Notes: generated from the letters alone by a model not told the origin. A stretch of 39,796 bases of DNA from Treponema sp. (GCA_009781915.1 WQUW01000009.1:1-39796); one strand, 5' to 3'; shown: positions 24,603 through 33,413, counted from the first letter of the stretch. Translations and numbers: made by a program.

Positions 24603-25573
24603 ACTGCTTTATCAATCTCCTTCGTAATTTTTTCCAGCACTACCGCCAGCGTTTCCCGTACGCTATAGGGGCTTCTGAACCCCGCGGAAGAAACATGGCC
24701 GCCTCCCCCAAGGGACTGGGCGACCTTTGACACATTGACCGTGCCTTTCGACCTAAGGGAGCAGCGGACACGGCCATCCCTGCTTTCCTTCACAAGAACC
24801 GAAACCAGAATTTCCCTGCTTTTCAGGGGAATATTGACAAAATCTTCCGAATCCTCAAGGTAGGCCCCGGTAGATTCCAAATCTTTTTTTTCAAGCACCT
24901 GCACCGCGATCCGGCCCTGATTGTGAATCTCCAGGGTGGAAAAGACCATCTTCTGCAAAAGAAGCGCCCCGGCGGAATCGTCCTCGTTCAGGCGCTGGTA
25001 TGTTTCGTAGGGGCTCACCCCCGCCCCCACCAGCGCGAGGGCGGCGTTGAATGTCCGGGCGCTGGTTTTGGCGTAGGCGAAAAACCCCGTATCGTGAACC
25101 AGTCCGGCATAGGCGGCGCGGGCGTATTCGCCGGTCAGCCCCACGCCCGCCTTTTGAGCCAGTTCTACAACCATTTCGCAGGTGGAAGAAGCCGTGCTGT
25201 CAAAGTACCCCTTAAAAGCGCAGAACTTGCCCGGCTCATGATGGTCAATCACAAAGACTTCCGGCACATAGGGAACCAGCCCCCGCAATTCCCCTATGTA
25301 GTATTCGTCCGATGTGTCAAGGATAACCAGTCCCGCGTCCCGGTCAATCGTTTCCTTCAGGGCTTCCCACGTTTCTATCGTGCCGTCAGGGTCGATAAAC
25401 CGGAACTTTTCCGGCGTGGGGCTGGAATTGACAACCCTGACCTGCTTTCCAAGACCCTGAGCGACAAAAGAAAACACCCTTTCCGCCCCAAGCCCGTCAG
25501 CGTCCGCCGGGTCGTGGGTGGTGATAATCAGGGAGGAGTGCCGGTTCAGGAACTCGAAAACCGCGTCCGTCAT
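24599..25573 (-). CDS. DHH/DHHA1 phosphoesterase, NrnA-like
   Basis: 324 residues: a DHH domain with metal ligands in THDPADADGLGAE (D21, D24, D26), LDTSDE and VIDHHEPG (DHH at 110-112), and a C-terminal DHHA1 domain with the substrate-binding GGGGHVSSAG. NrnA-type enzymes degrade nanoRNA (2-5 nucleotides), pAp or cyclic dinucleotides such as pGpG and c-di-AMP; which applies here is not visible. It is cytoplasmic. Its ATG follows the stop of the VWA gene by one base and its stop overlaps the next ATG, so the three are translationally coupled. Why a nuclease sits between two exported proteins is unclear. Confidence 0.9.
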   Translation of the reverse strand: MTDAVFEFLNRHSSLIITTHDPADADGLGAERVFSFVAQGLGKQVRVVNSSPTPEKFRFIDPDGTIETWEALKETIDRDAGLVILDTSDEYYIGELRGLVPYVPEVFVIDHHEPGKFCAFKGYFDSTASSTCEMVVELAQKAGVGLTGEYARAAYAGLVHDTGFFAYAKTSARTFNAALALVGAGVSPYETYQRLNEDDSAGALLLQKMVFSTLEIHNQGRIAVQVLEKKDLESTGAYLEDSEDFVNIPLKSREILVSVLVKESRDGRVRCSLRSKGTVNVSKVAQSLGGGGHVSSAGFRSPYSVRETLAVVLEKITKEIDKAV

Positions 25574-25574
25574 A

Positions 25575-26141
25575 TCAAAGCTGGGAACTCATGTACGCGG
25601 CGGCGGCCTGTTGTACCCTTGCCCCGATATGCGGGGCCATGACAAGAACCTGCCATCCGGCGGATTTTTCCGAGCGGAACCACCGGAACAAATGCCGGGC
25701 GCTTCCGGTAAAGGCCGGCTGTAAGCCCCCAGCCGAAGCGGTAATCAGCATGGTGTGGGTCAGCCTGTCCCTGCCCGCCCCGGACAGCCGGGAAGCGGCG
25801 TCGGCGAGCGCCCCGGAAAAATCCGGCGTTTGCCCCCTTGCGTCCAAGGTCTGAATCCGCTCCCTGATTTCCCTTCTTCCGGCCTCCCCGGAAATAACGC
25901 CAGAGTGGATTATCCTGGCGCTGTCCCCGGCGGCCCAAATGGTGACGCTGTCCCCGTCCATAAGGATGCGGTCTATCACCTGTTCGCCTATCCACGCCAC
26001 AATCTCGCCCCTAGAGCGTTCCAGCGCGGCGGAGCCGTCAATAATCAGATACACGTCCAGCGGGATGGTTCGCCTGCCTTCAGCGTTAAGCAAAGGCAAG
26101 AACCCGGCAAAAAGAATCAACGTAAACAGTTTTCGCAACAT
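25575..26141 (-). CDS. Exported VWA-domain protein (Tp0750-like)
   Basis: About 188 residues with a signal peptide (MLRKLFTLILFAGFLPLLNA, cleaved before EGRR) and one von Willebrand factor A domain (DVYLIIDGSAALERS...). The metal-site motif is partly degenerate: the usual DxSxS reads DGSAA, the Thr of GQT is kept, and the later Asp loop reads TASAGG. In T. pallidum the VWA protein Tp0750 is encoded beside pallilysin and reported to act with it; here the same two families are separated by the DHH gene. I prefer ATG 26141, since AAGG lies five bases before it and the predicted transcript starts near 26154; ATG 26153 is the alternative. Confidence 0.8.
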   Translation of the reverse strand: MLRKLFTLILFAGFLPLLNAEGRRTIPLDVYLIIDGSAALERSRGEIVAWIGEQVIDRILMDGDSVTIWAAGDSARIIHSGVISGEAGRREIRERIQTLDARGQTPDFSGALADAASRLSGAGRDRLTHTMLITASAGGLQPAFTGSARHLFRWFRSEKSAGWQVLVMAPHIGARVQQAAAAYMSSQL

Positions 26142-26160
26142 AATAGCCTTCATATCAAGT

Positions 26161-26189
26161 ATTCTATCACATATTGAACAGAATTTGAA
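26161..26189 (-). promoter_or_regulatory. Possible promoter of the VWA-DHH-pallilysin-like operon
   Basis: On the minus strand, TTCAAA (26189-26184), 17 bases, then TAGAAT (26166-26161). The -35 box is weak and sits inside the TTGAACA direct repeats, which may mark the site of an activator or repressor. Confidence 0.4.
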
Positions 26190-26202
26190 CAGAATTTGAA
26201 CA
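26174..26202 (+). repeat. Three TTGAACA direct repeats, 11 bp apart
   Basis: TTGAACA at 26174, 26185 and 26196, with the partly matching spacer GAAT. The period is one helical turn, so a protein could bind all three on one face. They lie between the divergent cfpA and VWA promoters, about 30 bases upstream of the cfpA -35 box. Confidence 0.7.
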
Positions 26203-26231
26203 CAAATTTGACGAAAAAAGGTAAAAAAGGC

Positions 26232-26261
26232 TTTACATTTTTTCGCAGACTAGGTTATACT
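26232..26261 (+). promoter_or_regulatory. Predicted promoter of cfpA
   Basis: TTTACA at 26232-26237 and TATACT at 26256-26261 with 18 bases between, preceded by A-rich DNA that could act as an UP element. The leader is about 57 bases and ends in GAGGAGAG. Confidence 0.65.
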
Positions 26262-26324
26262 GTAAGCAAGGTATTACATACTACGTCATTTTGTAGAACA
26301 ATATTTGTGAGGAGAGTTTAAATT

Positions 26325-28382
26325 ATGGGTTCTATTGATCTGCCCAAGAGTCCGAATGTATTTCATCCGGAAAAACCAAGCGCCGTAGGGTCACGTAATT
26401 CGTTGGCTCAGGAGTACAGGGATCAGCAGGCTGAGGTAAACCAGCTTCTGGAGGAGGAAGCCAATAAGGTTATCCACCATCTGACCGCAAAATTGCCCAA
26501 GGACGTTCTGGAACGTCTGGATGTGATGGGCGGTCTTAAAGAGAAGCTGTACAATTACTTCAATCAGAATTACCAGAATATGTTTAACCGTTACATGGTA
26601 ACGAGTGAAGACGAAATGGTAAAAAAGGTGAGGAATTTCATCGACAAGGAAGAAACCAAAGTCCTTGCCCGGTACACTCCGAAAGAAATCGCCGACCTTC
26701 TGGACGCTGTAGGCGGAGCCGACAAGTTCAACACCGGCGAAGTCGAAAAGTCTATCGTCAATATGTACGGCCACCTTCAGGGCCATGTCCAGCGGGGCGT
26801 TAACGAGCTGGAAACCCACACCAACAGCATTTTGCGCCAGAAGACCGACACCGGAGCGTTTGTTCGGGGCCAAAACGCCTATTCAATCGTCAAGTGCGCG
26901 TTCAAAGACAACCTGCTTAAGCCCAAGACCGTTACGGATGTCAAGCTTTCGGTAAACATCCTTGACGCCGAGCTTATCAGCCCCATTTTCCACTATCAGG
27001 TTACCGTGGAGTACCTTATTAAAGACCTTTTAAGCAAGCACATTGTAGACGCTATCGATCAGACTATCGAAAAGGTCAAGGACGAAAGGGTAGAACAGGG
27101 ACTGGAAGAACTGTCGGACAGCGAGATCATCTTCAACAAGATGGGACAGGTTCCCAACTTCACCGACGACGAGGTTGAAAACCCCAAATCCAGACGGTAT
27201 TCCATTGTCGCCAAGGCGCTTATGGAACGGATCAACGACCTGCGGGCCGAAATTGATCCGGAAACGTTTGACCAGATGAACATACGGGAAAATATCAAGA
27301 ACATCATTGATATTGAAAATATCCGGAACCGGGGCTTTAATACCGCCATTAACTCAATTACCTCCATTCTTGACACTTCCAAGATGGGGTATCAGTACAT
27401 CGAAAACCTCAAAAACGCCAGAGAGATTCTCATCCGGGAGTACGAGGACACCGATGTGGCGAACCTGCCCGACGAGCGCTACCAGATTAAGCTCCGCTAT
27501 TTTGACAATGCCCAGCTTAACGAGGATCGCAAAGCCTACGATGTGCAGATGAAGAGCTTTGAAACCGAAGTTATGCACCTTTGGGACATTCTGCACGTGA
27601 TTTATCAGGAAAAGAAATCGATGTGGAAGGTAAATGATTTTGCAGATCTGGCCGCGAAGAAAAGGGCCAAGCTGAAGAAAATCAAAGATCAGACCGGCGA
27701 GCCCGCCTACGAAGCCATTGACAAGGTGTGGGACGAAATCTCCTTTGTCAGGGCCGGCGAGACCGAGGTTGAAAGGTCTAACCGTACCTACGTTTACGAA
27801 AAAGACAGGGTACGCCAGCGGATCATCCTGATGCGGAATAAGATGAAGAAAATGTACGACTATCTGTACCCCATTGAAAGACGGGTTATGGAGGAAAGGC
27901 TTTCCGCCCTTGAAAGGGACTATTTCCGCTTTGAGTACATGATCAACCCCTACCACCTGCAGCCGGGCATTCTTCTTGATGTGGACATTACTTCCATTAA
28001 GCGGAAAAAGGCGACTCTTGACGCTATGGCAAACGTGCTTAACGAATTCCTGCACGGCGTTTCCAAGGGCTTCTCTGACGCTGCCTTTGCCTCCTTTAGC
28101 CGCAGGCGTTCCACGGTGCGGGAAGACATTAACCAGTCTTTCGGCGCCGCTCCTGAGGATCCGTTGGGCGATCAGGCTCCGGCGGCTTCCGCGGGCTCCG
28201 CGTACCTGGACTTTATCAATTCTGACAGTCCGGCCAGCGTTTCCAGATCGGCCCCCAAAGCCATCGCGGCCCCCAAAAGAGGCGGCAGAGCGGCTGGCGG
28301 CAAGGCAAAAGCGAAGGCTGGCGCCGCAAAGGGCGGACGCCGGGGACGGCGCAGTGGTGATTCGGGGTTAAGAGAAATCTAA
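26325..28382 (+). CDS. cfpA: Cytoplasmic filament protein A
   Basis: A treponemal cytoskeletal protein that builds the ribbon of filaments lying under the flagella in the cytoplasm; in T. denticola its loss disturbs cell division and motility. The 685 residues, close to the 678 of T. pallidum, are mostly long helices with heptad-like patterns, as expected for a filament. The start [18 protein letters not shown] is characteristic of the family. The last 50 residues form a basic Ala/Gly/Lys/Arg-rich tail (RGGRAAGG...GGRRGRR) that may bind nucleic acid or the membrane; that is inference. ATG 26325 has GAGGAGAG about eight bases ahead. Own promoter, and a strong terminator right after. Confidence 0.96.
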   Translation: MGSIDLPKSPNVFHPEKPSAVGSRNSLAQEYRDQQAEVNQLLEEEANKVIHHLTAKLPKDVLERLDVMGGLKEKLYNYFNQNYQNMFNRYMVTSEDEMVKKVRNFIDKEETKVLARYTPKEIADLLDAVGGADKFNTGEVEKSIVNMYGHLQGHVQRGVNELETHTNSILRQKTDTGAFVRGQNAYSIVKCAFKDNLLKPKTVTDVKLSVNILDAELISPIFHYQVTVEYLIKDLLSKHIVDAIDQTIEKVKDERVEQGLEELSDSEIIFNKMGQVPNFTDDEVENPKSRRYSIVAKALMERINDLRAEIDPETFDQMNIRENIKNIIDIENIRNRGFNTAINSITSILDTSKMGYQYIENLKNAREILIREYEDTDVANLPDERYQIKLRYFDNAQLNEDRKAYDVQMKSFETEVMHLWDILHVIYQEKKSMWKVNDFADLAAKKRAKLKKIKDQTGEPAYEAIDKVWDEISFVRAGETEVERSNRTYVYEKDRVRQRIILMRNKMKKMYDYLYPIERRVMEERLSALERDYFRFEYMINPYHLQPGILLDVDITSIKRKKATLDAMANVLNEFLHGVSKGFSDAAFASFSRRRSTVREDINQSFGAAPEDPLGDQAPAASAGSAYLDFINSDSPASVSRSAPKAIAAPKRGGRAAGGKAKAKAGAAKGGRRGRRSGDSGLREI

Positions 28383-28407
28383 TTTTTGCCTCGTTTGGAT
28401 GTTTTAT

Positions 28408-28439
28408 AAAAACGTCCCCGAATTCCGGGGACGTTTTTT
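28408..28439 (+). terminator. Intrinsic terminator after cfpA
   Basis: A perfect 13-pair stem (28408-28420 with 28426-28438), core ACGTCCCCG, a five-base loop, and six T. It should end most cfpA transcripts. Since no clear promoter follows before the next gene, read-through may feed that gene at a lower level. Confidence 0.9.
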
Positions 28440-28452
28440 ATGGGAGGTTGAA

Positions 28453-29532
28453 GTGAACAAGGAATCAACAAATCTTGAGGTGCTTTCCACCAGGTCAGGC
28501 TTTAACTCTGCGGTAAGGCACATAAACAAGACAATCGAGATATCAGGCGCCCTTGGGCCTGGCGCTAACTTGGGCGATTTATTATACGAGCGGGGCGATG
28601 AAACCCTGTCCGGCGAGCGGAGCGCTCTTTTACTTAGAATGCTTCTGGTGGACAAGCTGGGGTATAAAACCGTTTCCTCTAATCTTGAAGCGGTAACCTC
28701 CGATGTTCCCGCTTTGGCCGCGGAGTTCGCCACATGGAAAGGCGTTGACCTTGTAGCCGTGTATCACCACCCGGATTTGGGCCTTCTTGTCGCAAATCCC
28801 AAGGTTGCCGAGGAGCTTGCCGATTTTGGGATGCTGCGGAAGCGGGAACTGTTGGTGATGTATGCCGGCAAGGGCGGCGCTCCGGCGGACGAGGCCTGCC
28901 AAAAAGCGGCGGAAACCGCGATTGCCCTTTTTGAAGGCGGCAAGGCCAAGGCCCCGCAGGAAATCTTAAAGGGCGGTTTTGCCGTCAAAAAACTTAAAAA
29001 AGCGAAAGCCAGCCATGAAGATGAAGCGCGGGCTCCGGCATCCCGCTCCAAGGCCGCGAAGGCCAAAAAGCCCGCGAAAGCCCCGGCAAAGGCCGGATCG
29101 GGAAGGATCATTTTCACGATGACGGGACAGCCGGAAAAGAAAGCCCGCGTGGCTCCCCCGGTGGTTACCGTGGCGGCTCCGGCTATTTCCAAGGGCCCCG
29201 TGCGGATGACCCCGATGTATTCCGTGATAGTTTCAAACGAGCTTTTTCATAACGGAAACGTGGAAGCGTGGAAGCGGATTATCACAAGTTACAAAGCCAA
29301 GTACCCGGAACTTCAGGTGTTTATCTACTACGAAGGCGAGCGCATTTTGGACATAAACACCCTGTTTAAGTGGGGGAAGGTAAAGCACGGAAGCGCGATC
29401 ATGTTTGCCGTTTCCGGCAACGACATCAAAGACGTGGCAAAATTACAGCGGTATCTGGCTCAAGGGGCCAGCAGCAAGTTTGAAGCATTCCTGCACGGCC
29501 CTGTAAACAATGTGCTAAGGCTTTTTGGGTAA
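28453..29532 (+). CDS. Spirochete-type conserved protein downstream of cfpA
   Basis: 359 residues with no signal peptide. An N-terminal globular part (about 1-175) is followed by a Lys/Ala-rich linker (about 178-225) and a C-terminal domain (about 255-359, from MYSVIVSNELFHNGN to the end) with a mixed alpha/beta look. I do not recognise a catalytic motif. By position it corresponds to the T. pallidum gene between cfpA and the PPDK gene, so the order is conserved, but the function is unknown. I chose GTG 28453 with GGGAGG five bases upstream. An upstream in-frame ATG at 28399 would translate the terminator hairpin. Confidence 0.8.
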   Translation: MNKESTNLEVLSTRSGFNSAVRHINKTIEISGALGPGANLGDLLYERGDETLSGERSALLLRMLLVDKLGYKTVSSNLEAVTSDVPALAAEFATWKGVDLVAVYHHPDLGLLVANPKVAEELADFGMLRKRELLVMYAGKGGAPADEACQKAAETAIALFEGGKAKAPQEILKGGFAVKKLKKAKASHEDEARAPASRSKAAKAKKPAKAPAKAGSGRIIFTMTGQPEKKARVAPPVVTVAAPAISKGPVRMTPMYSVIVSNELFHNGNVEAWKRIITSYKAKYPELQVFIYYEGERILDINTLFKWGKVKHGSAIMFAVSGNDIKDVAKLQRYLAQGASSKFEAFLHGPVNNVLRLFG

Positions 29533-29544
29533 GAGGGGGAAGAC

Positions 29545-32214
29545 ATGGACAGCAGAATACATTTTTTTAGTCAATTTGACGCGATTCCTAAAAAGATAGA
29601 GCCGGAAAAGCTGGGAATCCGGGGCCGTCAGGCCAGCGAATTCGCCGATATGGGCTTTCCCATTTTGCCGGGGTTTATTCTGAACACGGATATTACCTCA
29701 AATCTGAAAATTGAAGATGTCAAAAAGGACATTACTTCGCTTTTGGGCAAGTGCGCCGGTGTTGTGGGAAAAAAGTACGGGGATACCGAAAACCCTTTGC
29801 TGCTTAAAATCGTCATTTCCTCCAATCTGGCTATTTCCGCCTATCCCACCCTGCATAATTTCGGCCTTGTTAAGCCCACTATCGAAGGGTTCGCCAAGTG
29901 GACGGGGAAGAATTTCGCGGCCCACGAGGTTATCTTTCTTATCAGGGGTATGCTTAAAATAGAAGAGCGGATCAAGGAGCTGGAGGATAAGACCAAGGAA
30001 CGGGAAGAGATTCTTGCCCGCCTGAAAATCGTGGATCGTATGCTTGGCATCGCCGGGCCTTCCAACGAGCTTGGCGCGCGGGAAAAGCCCATTCCCGTAA
30101 ACAAAAGCGCCGGGGAGTACATGAACGAATACGCGCGGTTTTTTCCGGCAGGGTTCTTCGACAGCGCCGAGAAGCAACTCTTTATAACTTTAAGCGAAAT
30201 TTCCCGTATGATCCGGATGGATGATCAGGACGAAAACGACACGGCTCTTATGATTGTCCCTATGGTGTACGGAAACTACGGCAAGGATTCCTGTTCCGGC
30301 TTTTTTTACAGCCGCAATGTGGTTTCAGGCGAAAAGAAACTTCAGGGCAAGTTTTTCCGGGAAAAGTTCAACGAGTATGGCGCTGAAGGACAAGCCATTG
30401 AACATATCGGGGACAAGCACCTGAAGGAACTTCAGAAAATCGCCGGAGGGCTGGAGGACAGGTTAAAGGAAATCCGGCAGGTTCGCTTTACCATCGAAAA
30501 CGGGAAGCTCTGGCTTATTGAACAGCGCCAAGTGGAACAAAAATCCACGCAGGCGGACATTAAGCTCCTTCTTGACCTTGAAAGCCGCAAGATCGTTGAC
30601 AAGGAGTATGTGGTTAAGGCTATTGATCCGCTCAGGCTAAACGAGATTCTGCATCCGGTTATTGACCCGTCCAGCGTAAAGAGCCTTAACTCGTGGAAGG
30701 GCGGTATTGCCGGCGCTCCGGGTGCGGCTATAGGCAGGGTTTACTTTTCTACCGCCGCTCTTCTGGAGGCCCAAAAGTACGCCCAGCAGCATGGGCAGGA
30801 CACCCGGACTATCCTTGTCCTTGAGTCCTCTTTCGCTGAGGATGTCAAGGCTATAGAGGTAAGCACGGGGGTACTGACTGCCGAGGGGGGGTATTCCGCC
30901 CACGCCTCGGTCGTGGCCCGGCAGTACGGGAAGGTCTCACTAGTGTCCCCGGAACTCCAAATCAGGGGCAAGAGGGCCAGCATAGGGGCGTTTAGCTTTT
31001 CCGAGGGGGATTTTATCACTCTTGATGTGCCGTTCCACGGTCAATGCAACATCTATGCCGGAACCGCGGCCCTTATCGAGCCTGATCCTAAGGGTTCCGG
31101 GCTTCTGGATTTTATCGCCCTTGCCAAAGGCTTTGTTAAGAGTTTCCATGTCCGCTGTAACGCCGACACGCCCAAGGACGCGGCACTGGCTCTTGAATTT
31201 GGCGCGGACGGCGTGGGGCTGTGCAGGACGGAGCATATGTTCTTTAAGGGGGACAGGATACATTCGTTCCGGGCGATGCTTCTTTCGGACAATAAGCAGG
31301 AGCGCGCCAAGGCTTTGGACAAACTTCAGGCCATGCAGCGGGAGGATCTTTACAGCATCCTTAAAGTAATGGCTGGCAGGGAAGTTACCATCCGGCTTCT
31401 GGATTCGCCCCTTCACGAGTTTATGCCCCACAACGATGACGAGCTTGCGGACTACATGGCGTATGTGGAAAGGACAAAAAAGGTAAAGCCCAACAAACTG
31501 GAAATGAAGGCCCGTATTGAATCCCTGCACGAGTTTAACCCGATGCTGGGGCACAGGGGCTGCCGTATCGCCGTTTCTTACCCCGAAATCTACGCTATGC
31601 AGATCAGGGCTATTTTTGAAGCGGCCTACAAACTGCGGAAAGAGGGAGTGGATGCCCAGCCTGAAATCATGGTTCCGGTTGTAATGAATGCCTCCGAGCT
31701 TAAACTCATTGCCTTTGGCAAAAAGATTGAGGGGGCGAGTTACCGGGGCATCGTGGACATTGAGGAAGAACTGCGGAAGGAGCAGAAGGCCAAGCAGTTG
31801 AAGTACAAGATTGGCACGATGATTGAGCTTCCGGCGGCGGCTTTGGGCGCTGGTGAGCTTGCCAGATATGCCGGGTTTTTCAGTTATGGGACGAATGACC
31901 TAACCCAGACGACCCTTGGTATTTCCCGCGACGATTTTACCGGATTTATGTCCGACTACACCCTTTTTGATCTTATTCAAGGGAACCCTTTTAGCACGCT
32001 GGATCCAAGGGTCAAAGAGCTCATCGTTTTGGCTACAACCAGAGGCCGCCTTACCCGGCCTGATCTTGTGTGCGGGCTCTGCGGCGAACATGGCGCTAAT
32101 CCGGCAAATGTGCGCTTTTGCATGGAGTCCGGGCTGAATTACGTTTCCTGTTCTCCGTACTCTGTGCCTATCGCGCTGTTGGCGGTGGCTCAGGCGGAAC
32201 TGGAAGGGGTTTAA
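29545..32214 (+). CDS. PPDK-family protein with degenerate ATP-grasp half
   Basis: 889 residues, the length of pyruvate, phosphate dikinase, which interconverts pyruvate, ATP and Pi with PEP, AMP and PPi. The swivel domain keeps the phosphohistidine motif, GGYSAHASVVARQ with H453, and the PEP barrel keeps EHMFF, GHRGCR, FSYGTNDLTQ and the catalytic Cys (C846 in CGLCGEHGANP). The N-terminal nucleotide half is changed: the opening GGKGA loop reads IRGRQA, and the RSGARASMPGMMDT loop reads KIVISSNLAISAYPT (88-102). The ATP site may therefore be inactive or use another substrate, while VYGNYGKDSCSGF is retained. ppdK annotation is usual for its T. pallidum counterpart. ATG 29545 lies 12 bases after the previous stop. 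Confidence 0.85.
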   Translation: MDSRIHFFSQFDAIPKKIEPEKLGIRGRQASEFADMGFPILPGFILNTDITSNLKIEDVKKDITSLLGKCAGVVGKKYGDTENPLLLKIVISSNLAISAYPTLHNFGLVKPTIEGFAKWTGKNFAAHEVIFLIRGMLKIEERIKELEDKTKEREEILARLKIVDRMLGIAGPSNELGAREKPIPVNKSAGEYMNEYARFFPAGFFDSAEKQLFITLSEISRMIRMDDQDENDTALMIVPMVYGNYGKDSCSGFFYSRNVVSGEKKLQGKFFREKFNEYGAEGQAIEHIGDKHLKELQKIAGGLEDRLKEIRQVRFTIENGKLWLIEQRQVEQKSTQADIKLLLDLESRKIVDKEYVVKAIDPLRLNEILHPVIDPSSVKSLNSWKGGIAGAPGAAIGRVYFSTAALLEAQKYAQQHGQDTRTILVLESSFAEDVKAIEVSTGVLTAEGGYSAHASVVARQYGKVSLVSPELQIRGKRASIGAFSFSEGDFITLDVPFHGQCNIYAGTAALIEPDPKGSGLLDFIALAKGFVKSFHVRCNADTPKDAALALEFGADGVGLCRTEHMFFKGDRIHSFRAMLLSDNKQERAKALDKLQAMQREDLYSILKVMAGREVTIRLLDSPLHEFMPHNDDELADYMAYVERTKKVKPNKLEMKARIESLHEFNPMLGHRGCRIAVSYPEIYAMQIRAIFEAAYKLRKEGVDAQPEIMVPVVMNASELKLIAFGKKIEGASYRGIVDIEEELRKEQKAKQLKYKIGTMIELPAAALGAGELARYAGFFSYGTNDLTQTTLGISRDDFTGFMSDYTLFDLIQGNPFSTLDPRVKELIVLATTRGRLTRPDLVCGLCGEHGANPANVRFCMESGLNYVSCSPYSVPIALLAVAQAELEGV

Positions 32215-33271
32215 TCTTGCCCCCCGCCGGAGCTTCTGGCGGAAATGCTTGGCTCACGCACTGCGGGGGGTACTCCTTGATTCGCTCTTTCAGGAGCGCC
32301 GGGATGTCAAGGTGGTAGGGGCAGCGCTTAACACATTCGCCGCATTCAAGGCAAGTCTTGGCCTTTTCGATAGGTACTTCGACAAACGTGCGGGCCCGCT
32401 CCACCGTCATGCGCTTAAAGATGCTCTTAACGTTTAACGCCATGCTGATTCTTATGCCCTGAGGGCAGGGCTGGCAATAATCGCAGCGGCGGCACCATGT
32501 GGAGCCCAGTTCGGCCTTTATTTTTTCGATTTCCCCTTTGTCCTGCGCGGAGAGCGGCTCATTTTTTTCCACAATGCCGATAATTTCACGGATTTCTTCT
32601 ATCTTTTCGATCCCCGGGTCCGGCACTATGTTGCCATACGTCCCAAGAAACCGGAAGGAAAGCCCCGCGTCACTCAAAAGGCCGCCGCCCATAGGCTTCA
32701 TGGCGATAAACCCCATGTCAAGCTTTTCCGCGAGCGGTATGGCCTCTTCGGCGGCGGCGCAGTCGATAAAGTTAAAGGGGAGCTGTATCGAGGCGAACGC
32801 GCCGCTCTTCATAAATTCAAGGGCCAGCGGGATGCTGTGGCTGGAAATCCCCGGAAAGCGCACCTTTCCGGCCTTTACCGCCTCGCTGAGCCCCTCCATC
32901 GCGCCGCCGGGGGCAAACACGGCATCCCGCCTGGCGTTATCCGCGACATTGTGGAGCTGGTAAATATCCACGTACTCTACCCCAAGCCTCGCAAGGCTTA
33001 AATCCAGATGCTCGTTAAACGTTTTTTTGTCGTTGGCAAGGGATTTCGAGGCGATAACAAGGCTATCGCGCTTTATTCCTTTTATTGCCTCGCCGATTTT
33101 TTCCTCGCTGTCGGCATAGCCGTTAGCGGTGTCAATAAAATTGACCCCAAGCCCTATTACCTGCTGGAGAAGATGGGCCGCACCGGCCTTCGTTAGCCGC
33201 ATGATGGGAATGCCGCCAAACGCGACCCTGCTTACCATAAGCCCTGTTTTACCGAACCGTACTTTTTCCAT
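32168..33271 (-). CDS. Aldo/keto reductase with C-terminal ferredoxin domain
   Basis: 367 residues. Residues 1-270 are an aldo/keto reductase barrel with the usual tetrad: Asp and Tyr in FIDTANGYAD, Lys in VIASKS, and His in YQLHNV. The C-terminal domain has two [4Fe-4S] motifs, CRRCDYCQPCP and CLECGECVKRCP, as in the family of ferredoxin-fused aldo/keto reductases. It is a cytoplasmic NAD(P)H-linked oxidoreductase whose substrate is unknown. AAGGAGG precedes ATG 33271 by eight bases. The 3' end overlaps the PPDK-family gene by 47 bases, tail to tail. Its last 25 codons run through copy B of a dispersed repeat, giving the odd Pro-rich tail. Confidence 0.92.
   Translation of the reverse strand: MEKVRFGKTGLMVSRVAFGGIPIMRLTKAGAAHLLQQVIGLGVNFIDTANGYADSEEKIGEAIKGIKRDSLVIASKSLANDKKTFNEHLDLSLARLGVEYVDIYQLHNVADNARRDAVFAPGGAMEGLSEAVKAGKVRFPGISSHSIPLALEFMKSGAFASIQLPFNFIDCAAAEEAIPLAEKLDMGFIAMKPMGGGLLSDAGLSFRFLGTYGNIVPDPGIEKIEEIREIIGIVEKNEPLSAQDKGEIEKIKAELGSTWCRRCDYCQPCPQGIRISMALNVKSIFKRMTVERARTFVEVPIEKAKTCLECGECVKRCPYHLDIPALLKERIKEYPPQCVSQAFPPEAPAGGKIKPLPVPPEPPPTAR
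32219..32249 (+). repeat. Dispersed palindromic repeat, copy B
   Basis: The match to copy A at 5473-5505, with GCCGGAGCTT and TGGCGGAAATG in the same order. CCGCC can pair with GGCGG to form a hairpin. Here the repeat lies inside the 3' end of the aldo/keto reductase gene and just after the PPDK-family stop codon. Confidence 0.5.
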
Positions 33272-33298
33272 ATGCGGGCCTCCTTACTGCCTGTATGT

Positions 33299-33329
33299 AT
33301 TATGGTACACCAAGCATGGCAATAGTCAA
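33299..33329 (-). promoter_or_regulatory. Possible promoter of the aldo/keto reductase gene
   Basis: On the minus strand TTGACT (33329-33324) is followed either by TACCAT after 16 bases or by CATAAT after 19. It is divergent from the his promoter, 48 bases away. Confidence 0.4.
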
Positions 33330-33376
33330 TAGGCCATTGCCGGGGCCAGCGGCAGAATTAAACCCCCGCAGGGTGC

Positions 33377-33406
33377 TTGACACTTTTTCCACTTTCCCTG
33401 TAAACT
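33377..33406 (+). promoter_or_regulatory. Predicted promoter of the his operon
   Basis: TTGACA at 33377-33382 and TAAACT at 33401-33406 with 18 bases between; TG directly precedes the -10 box. Transcription would begin around 33412-33414, at or next to the ATG of the leader peptide, so the leader RNA may be translated without a ribosome binding site. Confidence 0.75.
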
Positions 33407-33413
33407 TAAAACC

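Noticed and set aside
28399..28452. Longer form of the post-cfpA protein
   Set aside because: It would read through the cfpA terminator hairpin; GGGAGG supports the GTG at 28453.
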